Origin: Ceratorhiza oryzae-sativae
Taxonomy: Eukaryota > Basidiomycota > Agaricomycetes > Cantharellales > Ceratobasidiaceae
Assembly (NCBI GenBank): GCA_030998015.1
Contig: JARWMV010000005.1
Span: 1-64,000 of the forward strand
Reading direction: 5' to 3'
Length of the DNA: 64,000 nt
Positions 32,831-44,937 of this stretch are shown piece by piece; position 1 is the stretch's first letter, and the number at the start of each line of letters is the position of its first letter. The position numbers and the translations under genes were made by a program. Below the pieces are notes generated by a model, which was given only the letters and a program-made list of their open reading frames with translations, had not been told where the DNA came from and made no database searches.

Positions 32831-35800
32831 TTAAAGCTTTCCAGATCCTCGTTTGGTTCTCTTTGGCCTGCCTTTCGAGTCACCTGAGTGCTGACTTGTC
32901 TTGACTGGCATTGGTGCGTCTGGTAAGCGCCTTTGCAAGTCATTTAGAACCTCTTTCATGTCAGCAAACTTGCTGGCACGTTCCATTGTGTCTTCTATTG
33001 GGTCGTAGCCCTTCCATCTGATTTGGTAAAACAGCTCGCCATTCCGCCATTCATAATTTGCAATGTGGTCCACCTGTATTCCTCCTCTCCTTTTTCCGTT
33101 ATGATTGGTGGTGGCTTGGCCTGCCTTCTTGGAAGTCTTTATCTTCTGTGAATGGCGAGAGGAGATTTACATGGAATACATTGTGTACACGTATAGTTTT
33201 AGGTAGGTCCAGGCGATATGCATGGGATGAGATCTTTTCTGTGATTTCAAAGGGCCCCCCTTTTCGGTTGTCCAGTTTCTTGGAGGGTCTCTTGGACGAG
33301 AGGTTTGTTAGGAGCAGCCAAACCTTGTCTCCTACCTTGAATTCCCTCCCTTTCTTTTCCATTTGTTGGTGTAATTCCATTGAGGCTCTTGCCTCATCCC
33401 ATACCTTTTCCATTTGATTACGCATGTTGTCTGCAGCGGGTGCCTCAGATGGTTCTTCTCCCTCTCGGACAACCCATCTTGGGTTTTTTCCATATACTGT
33501 TTCAAATGGGGTTTGTCCTGTTGTAGCATTTACGTGGTTGTTATGGCAGAATTCGGCAATGGGTAACCATTTTACCCAATCATCTTGTCTATAATTGCAG
33601 AAGGTTCTTAAGAACCCTTCTACCCATTGATTTGTCCTTTCCGACAGACCATCCGTTTCTGGATGGAAGGCAGTGGAGAATCTGGGCTTTGTCCCAATTC
33701 CTTTGTATAGGGCCTTTAGGAATTGGCTGTTAAAGGTTGGCCCTCAGTCTGAGACAGTGGTTTCTGGGGTCCCGTGATGTCTCCATACTTCCCTTATGAA
33801 TATTTCTGCCAGTTCTTCTGCATTGGTGCTCTCCAGACATGGTACAAAATGGGCCTGCCAGGAGAAGCGATCTATAACTGTCAAAATACTGTCGTACCCC
33901 TTTGAGACAGGTAATTTGACGATGAAATCATATGCGACATCTGCCCATGGTTTCCATGGGATTGGTAAGGACTTCAGGGGAGTGCCTTGTTTGTGTCCTT
34001 TGCTTCTTTGACACGTTTCACAAGATTCCACGTATCGGTTTACTTGGGCCTTCATTCCTGGCCAATAGTAATCCCTTGATAGTAATTCTAGTGTTCGGGC
34101 TTGTCCCTGATGACCTGCCACTGGGGCGTCATGGCACTCCTCAAGGAGACTCAACCTCAAGTCCTTGTCATCTGGGATGTAGAGCCTATCGTCATACCTT
34201 AATAGGCCCTCCTTCATTTCATACCGTCTAAATTCCTTCTGTACTGAGGGCGGTAGTTGTTCTTTATTTGCCACACTCAGCCTTAAGGATCTGATAGATT
34301 CGTCTTCTTCCTGAGCTTCTTTAAGCTCTTCCCAGAAATTCCCCTGTACTTCTGCCATGAAACCTATGAACCTTTCTTCTGGAATCATGATCTGTGGTTC
34401 CATAGGGGTATCCCCATGGTCGCTCCTTCTGGAAAGGGCATCTGGCTTCTGTGAGAGTTTCCCTGGTCTATACACAATCTGAAAATTGAAGGGTGCCAGA
34501 GTGAGATACCATCTGGCATGCCTTCTATTCCACATCTGGGCATTTTGCCAGTACTGGAGGTTCCTATGGTCAGTGTATATCACAATAGGTTCCTCTGTCC
34601 CTTCTAAGTATAACCTCCAGTGCTCTAAGGACCTAACAATTGCAAGCAACTCCTTGTCGTAGGTGTCATAATTTTTCTCTGGTGGGGTGAAGCTCTTCGA
34701 TAGGAAGGCAATTGGATGCAATCGGTTGTCATCACCCTTTTGGCTTAGTACCGCCCCCATGGCCACTCCTGAGGCGTCTGTTTCCAGTATGTATGGCCTG
34801 TTTGGGTTTGGGTGGATCAGGACGGTTCTCTTGCTACTGCTTCTTTGATAGCTTCAAATGCTTCCTGTTGTTTTCTTTCCCACAGGAATTTGACATCTTT
34901 TTGGGTGAGATCTGTGAGGGGTTTGGCTAAGGTACTAAACTTCTCTATCCACCTTCTATAGAACCCCACGAAGCCTAGGAAGGCTTGGACTTCTTTTACT
35001 GTGTTAGGTTCTGGCCATTCTAGAACTGCCTTTACCTTTTCCTTTTCCATCGATATCCCTTCCGGGGATATGACAATTCCAATGAAGCTTACCTCCTTCA
35101 CAAAGAACTGACACTTGTGTGGTTTGAGGAAGAGGTGGTTTTCCCTCATTCTTCTTAACACTTCCCTGACATGTTGTACGTGTTCTTCCCTGTTTCTGGA
35201 AAACACTAGTACATCGTCCATGTAGATTACCACATAATCGTCTATTATATCACGGAACTTTTCCATCATGAACCTGGTAAAGGTTCTTGGTCCCTCTTTT
35301 ACTCCGAATGGCATGACCAAGCATTCAAACTGGCCTTCTCCTGTCCTGAAAGCTGTTTTCCATTCGTCTCCCTCTTTTACCCTGATGTTGTTGAACCCCC
35401 ATCGAACATCCATTTTTGAATAGATGGTTGCATCCTTCAGTCTCTCAATCAATTCTATTTGGATTGGAAGTGGAAACCTGTCTGGCTTGGTGATGTCATT
35501 CATCTTACGGTAGTCGACTACCAACCTAAGCCCTCCATCTGCTTTGTTCACATAGAAGCAGGGTGCAGCTACAACTGACTGGCTGGGCCTTATTTTCCCG
35601 TTTCTTAGTTCCTCCTCTAGGTACTCCCTGAGCGCCTTTGTTTCTGCTGGCGACATACTGTACCTCTTTGCAGGCTTTGGCAGCTCCGCTCCCTCGATCA
35701 GGTCCATTTTGAAGTCTAGGTTACCTCGGTGGGGTGGAAGTTCTCGGAAACCTTCCTCCCCAAATAGGTCTTCAAAATCCCTAAATTCTTCTGGGATTTG

Positions 35801-36242
35801 TAGGCCTTCACTTGCTGCCCTTGCCTTGATTTCGTTTGGGTATGAGATGGTAAGGTCTTTCCAATCTATGATAGGTTCTGCTTCTTCAAGCCATTCTTTC
35901 CCTAGGACTATGTCTGTGTCACCTAGGGTCATTACATAAAGGGAGCATTTTAGTGTCTTCCCTTCCACTTCGATGTTTAGTTCTGCCCTTTCTTCTATGG
36001 CATCCTTGATTTCATTCCCCATCAATGGCCACAATTGATTTCTTGTGTTTGAGGGGAGTGGTTGGGATCCCTTTTTCCCTTGAATAGGCCTTATCGATGA
36101 AGTTGGTTGAAGATCCTGAGTCAATCAGCGTCTTAGCTGGTTCCATGATTCCCTCTACCGTAGTGTATATTATTGATTGATTACTAGACTTCTTGAGGTA
36201 ACATACATCTGCGGTAGGGGTTATATTGGGGTCCTCCAACAT
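32831..36242 (-). pseudogene. pol of element E: protease, RT, RNase H, integrase, chromodomain
   Basis: The protease DSGSS box lies near 36120-36106. RT (36124-34817) keeps the active YMDD box and MPFG motif. RNase H opens GAVLSQKGDDNRLHPIAF at about 34755. The integrase has an H-H-C-C part and the second catalytic box ending TVSD, then stops at TGA (complement of 33741-33743) where SDRGPTF is expected, so CGA changed to TGA. The rest of integrase and its C-terminus (33425-33099) follow in the same frame. A chromodomain-like part (33073-32831) has YQIRWKGYDPIEDTMER. Single-base frame changes separate protease from RT (extra G in a G-run near 36020) and RT from RNase H (near 34815). Confidence 0.92.
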
Positions 36243-36259
36243 GGAAGTGGTAGGACCAA

Positions 36260-38092
36260 TTAGTTTTCCGACTCAGAGCTGCTTTCTTCCTCAACTTGTC
36301 TGCTGGCCTTCCCTTGTATCTTAGCTTTGTCGTAGGTCCACTGGCCTCGGCACTCCTTCAGGACATGCCCTGATTTACCGCATTTGATACAGAGTCCTTC
36401 TTTCCTTCGCCTGTCCTTTTCACTGTTTGGTATCCTTACCATGTTGTTGGTTTGGGTATTCCCCTGTTTGCCGCTGGTCCCTAAAGGCTTGTTCCCCCCT
36501 TGTTTGTATTTGCTGGTGCCCAGGTTGAATTTGATGAGTTGCTGGTCCTTGTATTCATTTTCTGGTTTGCAAACTGCATGTCATCCATTTTGCAGGCAAA
36601 GTCGATTAATTGATCTAAGGTATATGATGGACCTTCAGCCTCATTTGCCAGTACTTCAATCCTTAAGATCTCTTGTCGTACTTCGGGTTTTAACCTTCCC
36701 TGAATTGGTCCTTGAGGGCTTCCTGGTTCCAGTCTACCTCTTGGATCAGGATCCGGAATTGGGTAGCATAATCCAATGCACTCTTGGTCTGTGTTAATTT
36801 CCTTAGTTTCCGGATGGTCTTTTCCTTTATGACTGGGTCATTAAAAGCATCCAGGAATCCCTTCCTGAAATCCTTCCAGGATGCAAGAATACCTGTGTGT
36901 TCGCCTGCTAGTAGTTTCCGGCGGTAAGGTTGTGCCCAGTTTGCTGCTTCCCCATCCTCCATGTTCATTAGCACAGCAGATATCTTTTTTCGGTCATCAA
37001 AGGCTGATTCGTCATAGTCAGCAAAGAAAAGTTCCATGCTGATTATGAAGTTCTCTGCTTCCTTCCCCTTTTTCCCATTAAATTTGCTGGGTCTCCCTAG
37101 TCTCGCCTCCTTAGGAGTGTGGTTTGCAGCAAGGGTAGGTTGGTTTGCTTGGGATGGAGGTTCTGTTCGGGGTCTTATTGTGGACTCAGCCTGGAAGGTT
37201 CTTCCCAGAAAGGGTGTTCGTACTGGGGAGGCTGAGGGGGATCGTGAGGGGCTTCCTATGACCACCCTAGTTCTTCCCCTGGTTTCTTCTGTCCTTTCCC
37301 TTGGCCTTCCTGCTTCAGTTGTTTTCCGGAGCTCATTTCCTAGATCGGTTACCCGTTGTTCTAGTGCGATTAGGATCTCCCCTGTGTTTTCGGTTTTCTT
37401 CTCTAAGCTTTCGAGCTTTCGCTCTTGCATTCCCAGTACCGGTTTATTTCCATGGAGATGTCCTTTAATTCTTTTATCAGGTTCCCCATTTCTGCTTTTA
37501 GGTCGTCCTGGTTCTTTGCCACATAGAGGACATTTTTGTTGGATGTTTCCATTGACCTTACCATCCAGTCCACGTTTCCTTCTTGTCGGGTTAGTGATAT
37601 TTGACACTGATTTATACCTGTGATTGCCTTTTCTAGTTCCCTATGATTATTGTCTCTAAGTTCCTTGAGCCCCGCCCTGATGGCTGTGGCAATGGTGTGA
37701 ATAGGGTTGGCAGTGGCTATGGCTCCGGGACCTGGCTGGGGTTGTGTCCTTGCCTCTTCCGCCAAGGCGTGCCTTGTTCGTATATGGTTCGGGTCATATC
37801 TTCTACCTCATCCCTCTCTGGATTTGAGATATCTTCTGGGTCTGGATTTATCAGGTGAATTGGCGGTTGAGGGCTGCGGAGTGGTATTCCCCCTATTTCC
37901 CCTCCCAGGATGGGGGGCCCGAGTGGGGTTGGGTTGAGCCACTGGTCGTGGGTTTTGTGGCAACCCCCCTGGCATTCCTTGGAGGGTCTCATATGGGTTA
38001 CCTTCAGCCTCTGGGGAAGCAATGGGTTTGGGTGATTGTGGCCTACTATTTGCCACTCTGCTTTGAGATCGAGTTTGTGGTCTCTGTGACAT
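36260..38092 (-). pseudogene. gag of element E
   Basis: It starts MSQRPQTRSQSR at 38092 with a Pro/Arg-rich N-terminus. A coiled region and the gypsy gag core follow (RPSKFNGKKGKEAENFIISM near 37090-37030, then the WKDFRKGF region). The CCHC knuckle CIKCGKSGHVLKEC is at about 36395-36354 and the tail is acidic. Reading requires changes between three frames (near 37800, 37450 and 36690), so it is broken or carries sequence errors. Confidence 0.85.
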
Positions 38093-38213
38093 AGTTTCTT
38101 TGTGTTCTCTTATGTATCACAGGAGTTAGCTGGTTTTCTCGTGTACTCAGCCCTTAGTATCTGTGCAGTATACTTATGTTCGCCACTAGTTAAGTTAAGA
38201 GCTTGCTTTATAA

Positions 38214-38769
38214 TGTCGTGACCCTCTGGAGGCTCCCTTGTGGAGCACTTAAGTAGTGGCTGCGTTGACGGTTTGGTGCTATGCAGTATGTATTGAGTGT
38301 TCTAGTTACAGTGTTTGCTATGGTCTATGGTGGTTGACAAGATAAAGCAAGCTGAGGCGTCCAGTCTTGCTTTATCCTCCTTATATATACCTGTGGCTGC
38401 GGTGGCTGCGGACGTATTATCTAAGCACACTCCGCAGTAGGTGTAGGTTATGTACAGTACTATGGGTTAGGTAATTGTTTGTCTTAAGTTTGTGCAGCTC
38501 CGAATCTTATAGAGCCATGCGAGGTCCGAGGGGTAGGCGCTGAGGTCACGTGATCCTGCCGTAAGCGCCGAGATCACGTGACAACTCGCTCCTCGCTCCA
38601 AGTAACATGGGAGAGAAATGCTGGAGCGAGTTCAGGGTAACCACCGTAAGCGCCGGCTAAGCGCCGAGGTCACGTGACCTTGTTTATGGCTTGTTCCGCT
38701 TAGGAAAAATGCCATAAATCTGTAGAAATATTTGGTTGTTTTGTTATGTCCGTTTGACAGGTCATAACA
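38214..38769 (-). repeat. 5' LTR of element E, 556 bp
   Basis: It runs from TGTCGTGACC at 38214 to GGTCATAACA at 38769. It is nearly identical to the left LTR apart from the tandem-copy number. Confidence 0.9.
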
Positions 38770-39068
38770 CACACCCTGTCTTTACTCTCTTATCCTATAC
38801 TGGGCTAGGGTATACCCCAAGTATAGCAGTACCCTCTTTTGATGATCACACTGGCATGCATGTATCTATTTGGCTCTGGAATGCCATCCTCAGGGTATAA
38901 AAGGACCTCCTCTGAGGCCCTTCCAGACTACCTCCTCTTACTCAACCCAGACTGGTTATTGGTTTCTTTTCTCTTTCTATTTCTCTTGTCTGTGTGTGAT
39001 TTCTTATATAACTAGTACTGAGGAATAAAGTACCATATTAGTTATATACTGTCTGATTCTTTGTATCT
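38770..39068 (+). repeat. A-family LTR fragment (uninterrupted reference)
   Basis: It matches LTR A across the point where element B inserted and shows only one GTCTG, so it serves as an empty-site reference for that insertion. It has a TATA box GGTATAAAAGG near 38897 and ends next to hAT-derived sequence. Confidence 0.85.
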
Positions 39069-40620
39069 TATGCTACACAGGCATTTATGACCCTATTTAC
39101 AGCTCCCCCACATTGAATAAAAGCAGCAGCTACCTCAAATGAAGCAGTCCAGCTGCCCAGCACCAAATCTAACAATCCAAGCCTGGATCCTGAGGATGCA
39201 GCTGATGATGTCAACCCTGACAAGCTTGAACATGACATAGGAGTCACACAGGGAGTGACTACACAGGCAATTGCCATCATGGCTGCCTCAGGCATGCATT
39301 TAAGCCCCAAGGAAGTGGCCAGTGCTTGGCAAATTATTCCAAAAGTTAGTTTTATCTTATTTACCTTGATAGAAATAGCTTACAGCTGTAATGAGATATC
39401 TGGGCTGGTGTGGTGTGTGAAAGACTTGCCAGTTTTCACTACTGCCTTTGAAGAGCTTGAAGGCAATGCAAAAGCACTCCTGATGTACTGTCTACATGCT
39501 GGAACACTGACAGGATATGCATTGCAGGCCACCTGCACTTTAAGACCCCAGTGCAGTGGCTCACCAGCAACCCACACTTCAAGCTCAAGAAATATGCCCT
39601 GACTGACCAGCATTGGGCATTAGCTTCTGAGCTAAGCAGGGTGCTTGAGGTATGTGCATTTTTTCTGCTTCTAATTCCTGCTTATAGTATATTTTACAGG
39701 TCTTCCAAGAACCCACTGACTGCCTTTTGCAGTCAGAAGTCCCACTTGTTCACAAAACACTACCTGAGATCCTGATGCTTTGCTCTTGACTGTGCAACAT
39801 CTGCAACAATGTCCTCAACCATGGACTCCATTGCATCACCCAGGTTGCAGCTGAAGCTGCACTCCAGGTGTTTGAAAAATACATGGGTTCAATGATGGAG
39901 TCAGATATATACACTCTAGCTGTTGGTGGGTTATTTTACACCTTTTGGATTTTTTTTTCACACTATTCTGACTCAAATTCAACTAGTAATGTACCCTGAC
40001 TGCAAACTGAAGTGGTTTGCAGATTGTGGGTTTCCTACTGAGCTAATCTGTGATCACCTTGACAATCACTTCAACTCTCTGTAACCCCAAACTGCCCAGA
40101 GTAGCTGCCCCCAGCAAATGCTAAGGGTAAGATTTATCTCAAGTCTGCCAGTAACTACACTCAACTCAATGCATATAGGCTAGTGGCAGTATTTGGACCC
40201 AGCTCCACACTTCAACCTTGTCACTGCCAATCCATCTTGAATGCAACTCAATCCAGGAGTATCTCAAGACTCTGGTTGTATCCTCTTATGTCATCTCACA
40301 ATATGGCAGGGTGCTTTCTTACTGGGACTCCAAGCTGGAGCACTGCCCTTGTGTTGCCTGCCTGGCTCTGGATCTATTGACTGTACCTGGTAAGTTCATC
40401 TGCACTCTCTGCTTAAGTATCCTAGAAATGACATGCACCTCAGCTTCATTGGTTGACACTGAGTGTGCATTCTCAGGGGGTTGGTTGATGATGAACCACC
40501 TCCAGCATTGTATGTCATTGCACATGTTCCAAGCTCAGATGGCCATTGGATCATCGTATGGCACCTGCTTGCTCCCAGAGCTTGACAACATTGCCCAAAT
40601 TATTGAGTCTCACATGTAAA
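39069..40620 (+). pseudogene. hAT-type transposase, decayed
   Basis: Plus-strand fragments in several frames resemble hAT transposase. One segment near 39720-39925 reads VPLVHKTLPEILMLCS, then HCITQVAAEAALQVFEKYMG. Another near 39990-40085 has PDCKLKWFADCGFP. The C-terminal dimerisation part (40240-40620) contains VLSYWDSKLEH, then LVDTECAFSGG and LQHCMSLHMFQAQMAIGSSY. Frame changes, possible introns and stops separate them. No terminal inverted repeats were identified. CG dinucleotides are rare, as in the nearby retroelements. Confidence 0.75.
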
Positions 40621-41572
40621 TAAAAAATATATTTTCTGTCTAAATACAAGTATGGTCTCCCCAGATGACACCCATGTTTATCACCTGCACAGAGAGTCTT
40701 GCAGGTAATTGGTGGCTGTGCAAACCGGGCTCCACCTGACCCATCTTTGCACCCACAGGATCACCCATGTGGCAACCTGGGCCACCCATTTTGATCCCTA
40801 GTTCTTGTTCACATTCATGCCTGGAGCTGAGGTATGTTTACATTTTCATTAATTTTCATGTTGCTCACAATCCTGTAGTATATTATTATCTACAGGTATA
40901 GAATATTAGTTCTTGTTCACATTCATGTCTGGAGCTGAGTATATTATTATCTACAGCTCCCCTGAAAACTTCCCTGCCAAAAGTCTTTTGCATAAAGTTG
41001 TGTCTTTTATGTCTTTAGCTTGTCACTTGTTGAATCCACTCATATTTTCATACTTGTTTATTTTGCTGTGCTCTGCTATGTTCAACAGATACGTGAGAAC
41101 ACATCATGTGACTAAATTACATTTTAACAGCTAAACCATGCACTCCTTGCATGGTCCCAATGATCCTCGAGTCCTGGATATTTTTCATCCCATCTAAAGC
41201 ATGCATCTTAGTAGTCTATCAGAAGGCCGTCCCAGACTCCACCCCCCATACATCTCTCCTCACCGGTGGAGTCCTGTTAACTCGATTCGGCAATGGGGCA
41301 GCAATGTCGAGTCGCATGCTAGCCAAACTTGCATGGATGCAATCGATATTGCACCCAGGCAGGTGTTGGAAACAGGAGATTTACATTTCTCAAAGCGAGC
41401 ATGCTCACTAAACTACACTACTTTTGACACGAGACAAAGTGCAGCATAGAAGAATCACAAAGGAACATCAATAAACAAGGCATATGAACACATACAAATA
41501 CAGGTCCCAGGTCCGAAAAGAAACATCAAACAAGTATTTGATCATCGCCCTCTGGTGTTATAGGATATCAAA
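40621..41572. other. Repeat remains and intergenic sequence
   Basis: AT-rich sequence follows the hAT remnant, with an internal near-duplicate TATTATTATCTACAG near 40882-40897 and 40941-40956. CG frequency rises again after about 41150, marking the return to ordinary host DNA. No gene was recognised. Confidence 0.4.
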
Positions 41573-43329
41573 TCACCTCTTGGTTCGTTTCCCACCCCGC
41601 TCGTCTTGGTCATCGACCCCATCATCGGCTTGACCTCCGCCGCCACCCGCCCCACTGGCGGATGTATCAAACGGAAAGAGGCTGGAGAGATCCACGTCGT
41701 CGGACGGAGGCTGTGATCCGCGTGGATTGCCGAGGAACGACAGCCACGAGGTGTCGCCGGCCCCACCTGCTGACACAGCCGCAGCCGCTCCCGCGCTCGG
41801 CGGGGGCGGCGCGGATCCGGAATCTGCTCGACCGAGTGATGGCCAGAGATCTCCGCCACCGCCTGATTTGTTCTCGCCAGAGTTGTTCGAAGTCGAGCCG
41901 GGGTGGGTGTTTATGTTGTCGTTGCCTAGTCCCGGATGGTTGGGGAACAGTGTCGAGAAGAGCGGGTTCGAGTATAGCGCATTTGATCCACTGACGTTTG
42001 CCGCATTCGCACTGAGCATGGCCAGCAATTCCTGTTGAGATGGTCCTCCGGTCGGTGCACCTCCGCCAACGCCATTCAAACCCAACAAACTGCTCAGGCC
42101 TAAGTTCAAACCGGGTACGCCGAGACCGAGCAACGGATGAGCCTGCAACACGATGCGAGATTCAAGTTGGGGACGAGCGACGGGTGAGACGAGTGAGGAG
42201 GGAATTGAGCAGCGTTCGAGGGTGGATGAGCCGTTGAGCAGATGTTGGAGGCCGAGTTGACGAAGGGCACCTTCACGTTCACGCTCACGCTCGCGTTCGC
42301 GTTCCATGAGAGCATCAGCCGAGTTGTGGTGTTGCGAGCCGTGGGGTGGGAGACCAGCGTAGGGAGGCAGAGGGAGCGAGACAGGTGCAGGGGCGCGAGA
42401 CAGAGATGAAATGTTCGGGAGTGTTGCTCGATTGTTCGCGGGGGGCTGTTGTAGGTGGAGAAGGTGGCCGGCGGTCTATTGGACGATCAGGATAATTTAC
42501 ATACATGCGACCAATGCGGCCTACATTGTAATCCAAATGAGGTGGTTCATCATCGCGAGTACGTTTCTTGGTGTTGTTGTTGGATGGAAATTTGCCGTTG
42601 CTAACAGGCAAACGCGAGCCGCTCGGTGCTCCTTGGCTACATCAGCTATCATACTCGGCGGACCGGGACCCAGCTCACCATGATCATCGCTTCCATCTTC
42701 ATCGTCATCGGCGCCAGCCTTGTCACCACCAAAGTCGGCCGGGTCTTGACGTCCCTCTCCAGTATACTACGGGTCATATCAGCATTCCGGATCAGCGCAG
42801 TCAACACGGAGCAGAGGCGACTCACATGCACACGGCGTTGGACCATCGCATCGGGATCGGTCGACAGTATTCATAAACTTTGTTGTTGTGACCTGTGACG
42901 CAAAATGGACGAGATCGCCCATGGCTATTTTTAGTCCGTGTATTTTTGGCAACAGGCTGGAGACTGTTTTCCGCAGCGCAGCCAGCCCGGGGAGTCAGCA
43001 CGCACCAAAAATGATGACTGCCACGTCTACGGAGCAGAGCACGCCGAGCTCGTACGCCTTTTTGAACAGACCGTTCTTGCGCTGCCAACGAAGATCACCC
43101 GTCAGCATCCAGCGGGGCCAAAAACAGAGCAAACGGATTGGGCGAGTGCGATGAAGCGAGTTTGAACAAAAAGCGTAGAGCAATCACCTTCAAGAACGTC
43201 ACGGACCGGTTGCGGTCATGCTGCCGTCATCGCCCAGCACACCACGACCGACCCGTCAGCAACAGCCAGCGACGCGGTGCTGAGCGTGCTCACCTGGATG
43301 GGCAGAATCTCAATCTTTCTGCGGCCCAT
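41573..43329 (-). CDS. MEF2-type MADS-box transcription factor (Rlm1/Smp1-like), one base short in exon 4
   Basis: MADS-box proteins bind A/T-rich CArG-like sites as dimers; fungal MEF2-type members act in cell-wall-integrity and developmental control. Exons: 43294-43329, 43188-43220, 43006-43081, 42826-42892, 42679-42766, 42525-42631 and 41573-42475. The protein begins [12 protein letters not shown], continues [10 protein letters not shown], then [20 protein letters not shown], the complete MADS domain, and [10 protein letters not shown] of the MEF2 extension. In exon 4, near 42868, the frame must shift by one base to continue as [13 protein letters not shown]. All other exon phases then agree and give about 436 aa. 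The tail has KKRTRDDE, a Glu-Arg repeat near residue 200, then Gly/Ser/Asn-rich low complexity, ending RGGKRTKR. The frame break is either an error or a disabling mutation. Confidence 0.88.
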
Positions 43330-43397
43330 ATTAAGTCGTCGGGCTCGAGGGCAAAAATAACAAGAGTGGGACTTGGCGGTGGGGAGGGAGGCAGATG

Positions 43398-43406
43398 CTA
43401 TATAAA
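43398..43406 (-). promoter_or_regulatory. Possible TATA box of the MADS-box gene
   Basis: TTTATATAG on the minus strand lies about 70 bp upstream of the start codon at 43329. Confidence 0.35.
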
Positions 43407-44937
43407 CTCGGCACACCAGTGGATTCGGCTCCTCGTCCGTGGTTCTCCGAGCGCCCAGATCACGTGACATGGCTTGTCCGGCATTGGCACTCCGCTCCGA
43501 GCTGTCGTCTCGCCCCCGAGGACTTGAGCGGGACATGCCCAACCGCATGACGTCTGTGGGATGTTGTTCCGAGGTCGCCCTCGTTGTCAGGGGGCCACCA
43601 CTTGCCTGTCGTGCTTGGTGTGCGAACCTGTCTGGGGGGCTGAATTGGGCGAGGTGCTTGGCTTGTCTCGACGTTGTGCAAATCGGAGCATATCTGACCT
43701 GTTGCTGGATTTCTCGCCACCAGCCGTTTGTGCACTCCTTGAATTCGGCTTTATATTGGACATGAATCTGTCACTTGGCGTCTACACTACCGTTCCCGGC
43801 GCGCTCGGTCGAATTCTGTCAAAAGTCTCTACGAAAGTTGCACTTCAAACGCTCAAAAATGTCATCAGTCCATAGTCGTTCCTACTCTCTGTCTATCTCT
43901 CTCACTCCAATTTAGGTTCTGAAGGAAGCACCACAAGTGGCTGACCTATCTGACAAGTCAACGCCCAATTCGTCGCAGTGGCATGCTTAGTAACAGAGAG
44001 ATAGACCGCTATAACACCCCATTTCATCCTTTCACAAACCATCCCTTGGTATTCCAACTCTTTCTGGATATGACACACGGCAGCTCTTGGTTTGATGATT
44101 ACCAAGCGCCAAGGCTTGTCCTCTATATCGCAGAACTTGGTCATGTATAGGCCCATGATAGAACGTCGAGGACGAACATCTGCCCAATACGGCCCGTCTG
44201 TGTGAATATTTTCGCCTAATGTGTATGGTTGGTGCATCAAGCTGGCTAGCCGTCTACGAGGGCATCGCTCCATCTAGGCGAGGGACCAGAGCCGCGCCTC
44301 CTCCTGATCCTCACCAGTCATGGAATCTAAACCTCCCCTGCACTGGTGTTTACCTGCCTCTAGAAAACTTTGGGCTTAATATCTCACCGAGCGATGAGTT
44401 GCTCATAGTCACAGGCACAAACTTGTTTACAAGCCGCGCTCAGGTTATCCACTGGCGTTTATACCTCTGCTTCGTACATAGCCATAATATATTCACATCA
44501 CCCCCTGCATCTAAGATCAGAACCATCTCGGGATGTCAGGCAGGCCCGATCACGATAGCGCATGGGTTTAAAATCGAACAAAATTCAGGTCTTTCGGTCG
44601 TTCCTTAACAAAGATGCCATCCAAACGGATGGCCAACATGGATTTGTGAAGATCAGGTGGTCCGCTACTCATAAGGTTCAGGTTGCAGATCGATATCCTG
44701 CCTTTTATCAGCGCTCGCAGCAGCTCGGGCAAACTGCCAAATACATTTGCGTTGTGGTGGTGTTGCTTACCCAGGGGTAGTCATTTGCGGCCAATGCCGG
44801 CTTCGGGCTCACAGAACCGGGCGGTCTGATTACCCATTATGACAGCTACGATTAGCTGATATCGACTTGGCACCCGTTCTCGTCTTGAGTATATTAGCCA
44901 GCTTCATGTGCAGAGCTCGAGCTCATCTCCTCACACG
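43407..44937. other. Intergenic; one unrecognised minus-strand frame at 43902-44273
   Basis: The 123-aa frame at 43902-44273 has a balanced composition (for example DKPWRLVIIKPRAAVCHIQ), but no homologous domain I can name and no supporting introns. It may be a relic. Nothing else was recognised. Confidence 0.3.

Larger units (their letters stand above)
28382..38769 (-). mobile_element. Ty3/gypsy chromovirus E, 10.4 kb, with extra 3' gene module
   Basis: It is bounded by LTRs with 10-bp inverted ends (TGTTATGACC against GGTCACAACA or GGTCACGACA). Gag, protease, RT, RNase H, integrase and a chromodomain read leftward from 38092 to 32831. Between the chromodomain and the polypurine tract lies about 3.6 kb that ordinary gypsy elements lack: a 284-aa ORF (minus), a spliced 163-aa gene (plus) and a Rep-like helicase gene (minus). 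The 5-bp flanks (TCGGC and CACAC) do not match, so the insertion edges are not confirmed by a target duplication. Pol carries one TGA stop and at least two single-base frame changes. Confidence 0.88.

Noticed and set aside
28382..38769. A target-site duplication around element E
   Set aside because: The 5-bp flanks TCGGC and CACAC differ, and the left flank is itself an LTR fragment.
42258..42307. Glu-Arg dipeptide repeat start as an independent gene start
   Set aside because: The frame continues upstream through a spliced exon into the MADS-box gene, so the Met there is internal.
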